From assembly GCF_030463565.1 (NCBI RefSeq), contig NC_134643.1, positions 16,939,606 to 17,003,605 of the forward strand: a stretch of 64,000 bases of DNA. Direction: 5' to 3'. This DNA is from Pelecanus crispus (Eukaryota > Chordata > Aves > Pelecaniformes > Pelecanidae). Below the pieces are notes generated by a model. The model was not told where the DNA came from. It saw only the letters and a program-made list of their open reading frames with translations, and made no database searches. A program made the position numbers and the translations under genes. Positions 62,201-64,000 of this stretch are shown here, one piece after another; within the stretch, counting starts at the first letter, position 1; each line of letters opens with the position of its first letter.

Positions 62201-63295
62201 ACAGCATTTGCTCTATAAGATCTTCAGAGCAGTTATTAGAAGAAATTTGGGCTCTACTATGATTTATGAAGTTCTGCCATTGACTTCAGTAGCACAGGAC
62301 ATCACCTTTTCTGTTTAACATGTTATGACGCTATAGATGATTGATACTGTACAAATAAAAGAATAAAACTAGGTATATTCTTTTTGCTACAGATTTGATC
62401 CTGTCTTCTTATAAGCTCCATGCTTGGGCTAGTCTCTTCATACTTGTCATTCACAATTAGACAGAGCTTCATACTGTGGCTAAGGAGATAGGAGGGAACG
62501 AGTGGTAGGAATGACTTTGGAGACAGCAGAACTACGAGTGCAGATTCTCCAATTTAGAAGGATCATTCAGCGCAAGGGGTCTTCTTTTCCTGCTTTAATT
62601 CACTTTCCTCTTTCTAGGAATAGTTTCACACAATGTAAAATGAAATTAGTAAATGGAGAATTAGTTGGCTTTCAGAAATCACAAATTCTTATTTCCTGGT
62701 CCCCTGCAACCTTGCAATACTTATTATTGCAATTATATGTTGCCATCCAACAAAACCTAGTTTTTGATCAGAATTCTTTGTAAGAAAACATGCCCTATTT
62801 TTAATTAAATATTCTATTTATGGCCCTAGTGTTTGAAAACAAAACTTAGCTGAGATTTTTACTAAGTTGATTTTTTTTAAAGGTAGAAAATGAAATGAAA
62901 ACAGAACTGGTGATTTTCCTTCATTATTTTGCTGTGTGTAACATTTTATAGAAGGCAAAATGAGTTTGATATAACACTAAAAATTTATTTAATTATGTGT
63001 TTAATTAATATTTAAAAACGTATTTACTTAACTAAAACTAGGATGTTTTCAACATTACAAACTGTATGTAGCTTACCTTGAAATGAAGACTCTCCTTTAT
63101 TATGATTTTCCGAAGTCTGATTATGGAATCGGATTCTTCTGTAGCATTCACAAAGTGATAATCTTGGATTGCTGGGAAGCCTCTCTTATTCAACAGCTCT
63201 CTAGTAATTTTACTCACGCAGGCCTTACGTTGCATTTCATCAGAAACGTCTAAATGAGTGCCAACAAGAATGACGGGGGATGTTGAAGCTCGAGC
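38095..63295 (-). CDS. LRRK2: LRRK2, leucine-rich repeat kinase 2 (3' part, 21 exons; 5' part beyond the window)
   Basis: Minus strand, in transcript order: 63295-63077, 60833-60632, 60009-59921, 58933-58746, 57809-57655, 56620-56474, 56320-56129, 54746-54600, 54269-54169, 53993-53803, 53138-52978, 52161-51991, 50111-50011, 49352-49158, 48141-47948, 47659-47587, 46193-46009, 44594-44442, 43685-43477, 40223-40149, 38216-38095. All phases agree: 3,270 nt, 1,089 residues and a stop, matching human exons 31-51 from A1440. The exons cover the end of the ROC GTPase domain, COR, the serine/threonine kinase domain (P-loop [13 protein letters not shown] lysine at 1906, YRD at 1992-1994, DYG ending at 2019, FRAPE) and the C-terminal WD40 domain. 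LRRK2 is a large cytosolic ROCO kinase that phosphorylates Rab GTPases on endolysosomal and Golgi membranes; human mutations cause Parkinson's disease. No frameshift or stop was seen. The LRR and N-terminal exons lie beyond 64,000. Confidence 0.98.
39010..39960 (-). mobile_element. Old diverged CR1 LINE in LRRK2 intron 50
   Basis: The + strand follows the reverse complement of an ancient CR1 over about 950 bp, in the right order: GATCTAAATCTCCCTTGCTG, TATCATGTCCTCTCAAAGC, CTCCTCTGGACTATTCC, then GCATTTGTCCTTACTGAATT, TCCTATTTCCTTTCAGACC, and finally a GAGCACAGACCCCTCTGG block. No frame is open. The similarity is to old sauropsid CR1 and clearly weaker than that between the two young copies. 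Confidence 0.72.
40149..40223 (-). CDS. LRRK2: LRRK2 exon 50 (75 bp)
   Basis: Acceptor TTGAAAAAG, donor GTACCT. It encodes [20 protein letters not shown] and KYQK, the penultimate part of the WD40 domain. Phase 1 at both ends. Confidence 0.94.
41053..41432 (-). other. Exon-like open frame B in LRRK2 intron 49
   Basis: The minus strand shows acceptor GTATGGATAG at 41,442-41,433 followed by an open frame to a stop at 41,053. The first part, [20 protein letters not shown] and [20 protein letters not shown], has protein-like composition, while the last part (from about 41,200 down) looks random. A consensus donor GTATGT occurs inside at 41,380. Its phase 1 start matches the end of frame A. No family was recognised. 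Confidence 0.3.
41771..41911 (-). other. Exon-like open frame A in LRRK2 intron 49
   Basis: The minus strand shows a strong acceptor (TTTTTTCCCAG after a long T-rich tract), 141 open nt and donor GTAGAG. The peptide contains [20 protein letters not shown] and then [17 protein letters not shown]. Phase 1 at both ends, so it could be inserted after LRRK2 exon 49 without shifting the frame. No family was recognised. Confidence 0.3.
42852..43013 (-). other. Exon-like open frame X in LRRK2 intron 49
   Basis: The minus strand shows acceptor CTTATTCAG, a 162-nt open stretch ([20 protein letters not shown] and on to RQYLWVFS) and donor GTAATT, phase 1 at both ends. No family was recognised, and the composition (many Cys, Gln, Arg) is compatible with chance. 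Confidence 0.2.
43477..43685 (-). CDS. LRRK2: LRRK2 exon 49, WD40
   Basis: Acceptor ATACTCATAG, donor GTAAGT. It encodes [20 protein letters not shown], then [20 protein letters not shown] and [10 protein letters not shown]. Ends in phase 1. The following 3.25-kb intron holds the unidentified exon-like frames. Confidence 0.96.
44442..44594 (-). CDS. LRRK2: LRRK2 exon 48, WD40
   Basis: Acceptor TCTCTTCTAG, donor GTAAGT. It encodes [20 protein letters not shown], then [20 protein letters not shown]. Phase 2 at both ends. Confidence 0.95.
46009..46193 (-). CDS. LRRK2: LRRK2 exon 47, WD40
   Basis: The acceptor is a long T run then GCAG; donor GTAAGA. It encodes [20 protein letters not shown], then [11 protein letters not shown], which holds the glycine region of human G2385, and on to ETKTSQ. 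Ends in phase 2. Confidence 0.95.
46467..47058 (-). mobile_element. Solo LTR of the same endogenous retrovirus family (copy 2), in LRRK2 intron 46
   Basis: A 592-bp element from TGTTGTGGTTTA to AACCAGGACA, colinear with the copy at 31,424-31,991. Flanks share AAAG (46,463-46,466 and 47,059-47,062; AAAGTG if the left border is shifted by two). Read on the minus strand, the TATA-like box near 46,800 precedes an ATTAAA signal at about 46,596, so the LTR lies in the LRRK2 sense orientation. No internal viral genes are present. It contains a (TAAAA)n stretch at 46,611-46,630. Confidence 0.88.
47587..47659 (-). CDS. LRRK2: LRRK2 exon 46 (73 bp), WD40
   Basis: Acceptor ATTTCAG, donor GTAGAC. It encodes [20 protein letters not shown] and RAVK. 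It is too short to stand out as an open frame. Confidence 0.94.
47948..48141 (-). CDS. LRRK2: LRRK2 exon 45, WD40
   Basis: Acceptor TTCTGACTCAG, donor GTATAA. It encodes [20 protein letters not shown], then [18 protein letters not shown] (a WD40 blade) and [13 protein letters not shown]. Ends in phase 2. Confidence 0.95.
49158..49352 (-). CDS. LRRK2: LRRK2 exon 44, start of WD40 domain
   Basis: Acceptor TTTCTTTGTAG, donor GTACGT. It encodes [20 protein letters not shown], then GVWIGNGN and [14 protein letters not shown]. It is more diverged from human than the kinase exons. Phase 0 at both ends. Confidence 0.94.
50011..50111 (-). CDS. LRRK2: LRRK2 exon 43, kinase end
   Basis: Acceptor ACATTTTAG, donor GTATTA. 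It encodes [20 protein letters not shown] and [14 protein letters not shown], the conserved arginine helix that closes the kinase domain. Confidence 0.95.
50112..51990 (-). other. LRRK2: LRRK2 intron 42
   Basis: AT-rich intron between kinase exons 42 and 43. No repeat, RNA gene or coding frame was recognised. Confidence 0.6.
51991..52161 (-). CDS. LRRK2: LRRK2 exon 42, kinase C-lobe
   Basis: Acceptor TTTATTTGCAG, donor GTATGC. It encodes [20 protein letters not shown] (APE motif and the conserved D of the F helix), then [16 protein letters not shown] and on to IQGKLP. Phase 1 at both ends. Confidence 0.97.
52978..53138 (-). CDS. LRRK2: LRRK2 exon 41, catalytic loop and DYG
   Basis: Acceptor GACTAACAG, donor GTATAG. 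It encodes [20 protein letters not shown], then [20 protein letters not shown] and SEGTP. YRD carries the catalytic aspartate (D1994 by count). The activation segment begins with DYG in place of DFG, as in all LRRK2; its glycine is at human position 2019, where Ser is the common Parkinson's mutation. Here it is the ancestral Gly. Ends in phase 1. Confidence 0.97.
53803..53993 (-). CDS. LRRK2: LRRK2 exon 40, kinase N-lobe to hinge
   Basis: Acceptor CAATTTACAG, donor GTAAGT. It encodes [20 protein letters not shown], then [10 protein letters not shown] (hinge) and [10 protein letters not shown]. Ends in phase 2. Confidence 0.96.
54169..54269 (-). CDS. LRRK2: LRRK2 exon 39, kinase P-loop and catalytic lysine
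   Basis: Acceptor TTTGAAAAG, donor GTAAGA. It encodes the glycine-rich loop [10 protein letters not shown] and [17 protein letters not shown], with the ATP-anchoring lysine at the position of human K1906. The human loop has serine where this bird has the second glycine of DGG (human position 1889). Ends in phase 0. Confidence 0.96.
54600..54746 (-). CDS. LRRK2: LRRK2 exon 38, COR-kinase linker
   Basis: Acceptor TTTTTCTTAG, donor GTAAGC. It encodes DLLVNPDQP, then [20 protein letters not shown] and EAPEFLL, leading into the kinase P-loop. Phase 1 at both ends. Confidence 0.96.
54840..55438 (-). mobile_element. CR1 LINE, 5'-truncated, young copy in LRRK2 intron 37
   Basis: Same subfamily as the copy at 30,076: 3' terminus ATTCTATGATT repeat at the left, and on the minus strand an open frame (55,434 to 54,943) for the reverse-transcriptase C-terminus, with phrases [19 protein letters not shown] and [14 protein letters not shown]. 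By eye the two copies differ at only a few percent of positions, so both are recent. The 5' truncation at about 55,438 is followed by an imperfect duplication and an AT-rich palindromic cluster. Confidence 0.95.
55421..55460. repeat. Tandem duplication at the CR1 5' breakpoint
   Basis: CTCCTGCTGGCCACACTA occurs twice, at 55,421 and 55,441, spaced exactly 20 bp. The first copy belongs to the CR1 body, the second lies just past its truncation. Confidence 0.95.
55473..55527. repeat. 39-bp period repeat with GATC palindromes
   Basis: CATATGATCAATGTAC occurs at 55,473 and 55,512 (period 39). Between and around the copies are ATGATCAT and CATATG palindromes, able to form hairpins. Confidence 0.85.
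55543..55595. repeat. TG/TA/CA dinucleotide microsatellite
   Basis: (TG)n, (TA)n, (CA)n and (TA)n blocks in LRRK2 intron 37. Confidence 0.85.
56129..56320 (-). CDS. LRRK2: LRRK2 exon 37, COR end
   Basis: Acceptor TTCTTAAAG, donor GTATAT. It encodes [20 protein letters not shown], then the [15 protein letters not shown] segment and [11 protein letters not shown]. Phase 1 at both ends. Confidence 0.96.
56474..56620 (-). CDS. LRRK2: LRRK2 exon 36, COR
   Basis: Acceptor TATTTTCTAG, donor GTTAAT. It encodes [20 protein letters not shown] and the stretch to [12 protein letters not shown]. Phase 1 at both ends. Confidence 0.96.
57655..57809 (-). CDS. LRRK2: LRRK2 exon 35, COR
   Basis: Acceptor ATTCTTTCAG, donor GTACAA. 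It encodes [20 protein letters not shown], then [20 protein letters not shown] and [10 protein letters not shown], near-identical to the human protein; it includes the tyrosine of RLYEM (human Y1699 by count). Ends in phase 1. Confidence 0.97.
58746..58933 (-). CDS. LRRK2: LRRK2 exon 34, COR
   Basis: Acceptor TTTTTGAAAG, donor GTAAGC. It encodes [20 protein letters not shown] to [20 protein letters not shown]. Ends in phase 2. Confidence 0.96.
59921..60009 (-). CDS. LRRK2: LRRK2 exon 33, COR
   Basis: Acceptor TTTGCACAG, donor GTTAGA. It encodes [20 protein letters not shown] and KWLCKIMAQ, a strongly conserved COR segment. Confidence 0.96.
60632..60833 (-). CDS. LRRK2: LRRK2 exon 32, COR start
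   Basis: Acceptor TTTATACAG, donor GTGAAA. It encodes [20 protein letters not shown] and [19 protein letters not shown], the start of the C-terminal-of-ROC domain. Ends in phase 1. Confidence 0.96.
60834..63076 (-). other. LRRK2: LRRK2 intron 31
   Basis: 2.2-kb AT-rich intron. No recognised repeat, RNA gene or coding frame. Confidence 0.6.
63077..63295 (-). CDS. LRRK2: LRRK2 exon 31, end of ROC domain
   Basis: Acceptor CTAACAG, donor GTAAGC. It encodes [20 protein letters not shown], in which THLD is the G4 guanine-specificity motif (T/NKxD type) of the ROC GTPase, then KACVSKI to ESLHFK. The second residue is the arginine equivalent to human R1441, a disease hot spot. Phase 0 at both ends. 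Confidence 0.96.
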
Positions 63296-64000
63296 CTGTT
63301 AGTAAGATCCATACAGTCAATTGAATCAATAGCGAATGTTGATGTTATTGTTTTATACCCACATAAAATGTGAACAATTTAGTCAAAACAATCAATACAA
63401 TGAAAACTGCAACTGTTTCTCCCTCTTTAAATATACGTCTTTTAAATAAGTTTGAAATCTGAAAATACTATTTCATGTCTTTATTCAGAGTAACTTTAAA
63501 CTGCAATCCCATATAATAGCCTTGACTGGATAAGGCAGTAAAAATGCATCAGCCTATAAATATGAAATGTATTTTTTAACATACAGAGAGCAGTCTATTT
63601 CAAAATAGAAATATTAAAAAAAATCAGCTTTTTCTAAAAGGAAGCAGTGTAGATCCGGATTTCACACTTTGCAGATTAATAACATTGTCAGTAAAATTGA
63701 GGGACAACTGTATTTTTCATTAAAAGCACTCAATAAAATGGAAAAGTAAAGGGTCTCTGCTAGTCATCATTGGAACAGTGCAGCAATGAAACACCAGCAA
63801 GTCCTGCATAGCAAAGAAGAACACCTCAGAAATGGTTTTCATCAACACTTAACTGACTGTAACCCTCTGTCCTGTATCACAGCTCAAGGTGAAAACAGTG
63901 AAAAAGACAAGTTTAACAAACAGGATCAGTACACAAAATCTTTATGTAATTGCATTGCCCAGCCATGGCTAACCATCATACAAAAGGAAAAGAAAAGTAA
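63296..64000 (-). other. LRRK2: LRRK2 intron 30, part
   Basis: AT-rich sequence upstream (on the minus strand) of exon 31, with no exon seen up to the window edge. The preceding exon, encoding the ROC P-loop, must lie to the right. Confidence 0.7.

Noticed and set aside
1-64000. CRISPR arrays, operons, tRNA or rRNA genes
   Set aside because: No regularly spaced repeat-spacer structure, no cloverleaf or rRNA sequence was recognised; the window is a vertebrate genomic segment.

Overview
The window is vertebrate, almost certainly avian, nuclear DNA. It has intron-split genes with GT/AG borders, CR1 retrotransposon copies of young and old age, two similar solo LTRs of a bird-type endogenous retrovirus, and coding exons that read as two well-known vertebrate proteins. 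Nothing bacterial or viral in gene density was seen.

Positions 1-24,150 hold ERGIC2 on the + strand. A CpG-island promoter and noncoding first exon (1 to about 660) are followed by 13 coding exons from 2,670 to 22,960. These total 1,134 nt, that is 377 residues plus stop, the same length as human ERGIC2, with every splice phase consistent. ERGIC2 is a two-pass membrane protein of the early secretory pathway.

Positions 24,150 to about 36,950 are intergenic or distal UTR. From about 25.5 to 33.4 kb the sequence is GC-rich and CpG-rich with no gene I recognise. It is interrupted by a young 5'-truncated CR1 (30,076-30,887, minus) and a solo LTR (31,424-31,991) with a 5-bp target duplication. From 33.5 kb leftward-facing AT-rich sequence leads to the 3' end of LRRK2.

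Positions 38,095-63,295 hold the 3' part of LRRK2 on the minus strand: 21 coding exons matching human exons 31 to 51. They encode the last 1,089 residues: the end of the ROC GTPase domain, COR, the whole kinase domain and the WD40 domain. The gene runs off the right edge, so its LRR and N-terminal parts lie beyond 64,000. Residue counting from the right edge puts the kinase residues exactly at the human numbers (K1906, D1994, G2019). Introns of LRRK2 contain a second young CR1 (intron 37), a second solo LTR (intron 46) and an old CR1 (intron 50).

ERGIC2 and LRRK2 are thus convergent neighbours about 15 kb apart at their stop codons. There is no sign that they act together: one serves ER-Golgi trafficking, the other is a Rab kinase and scaffold of endolysosomal membranes.

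The least explained signal is a set of exon-like open frames on the LRRK2 strand, in LRRK2 intron 49 (41,771-41,911, about 41,053-41,432 and 42,852-43,013) and 1 kb beyond its stop codon (36,958-37,073). All have acceptor sites and all share intron phase 1. I do not recognise the peptides.
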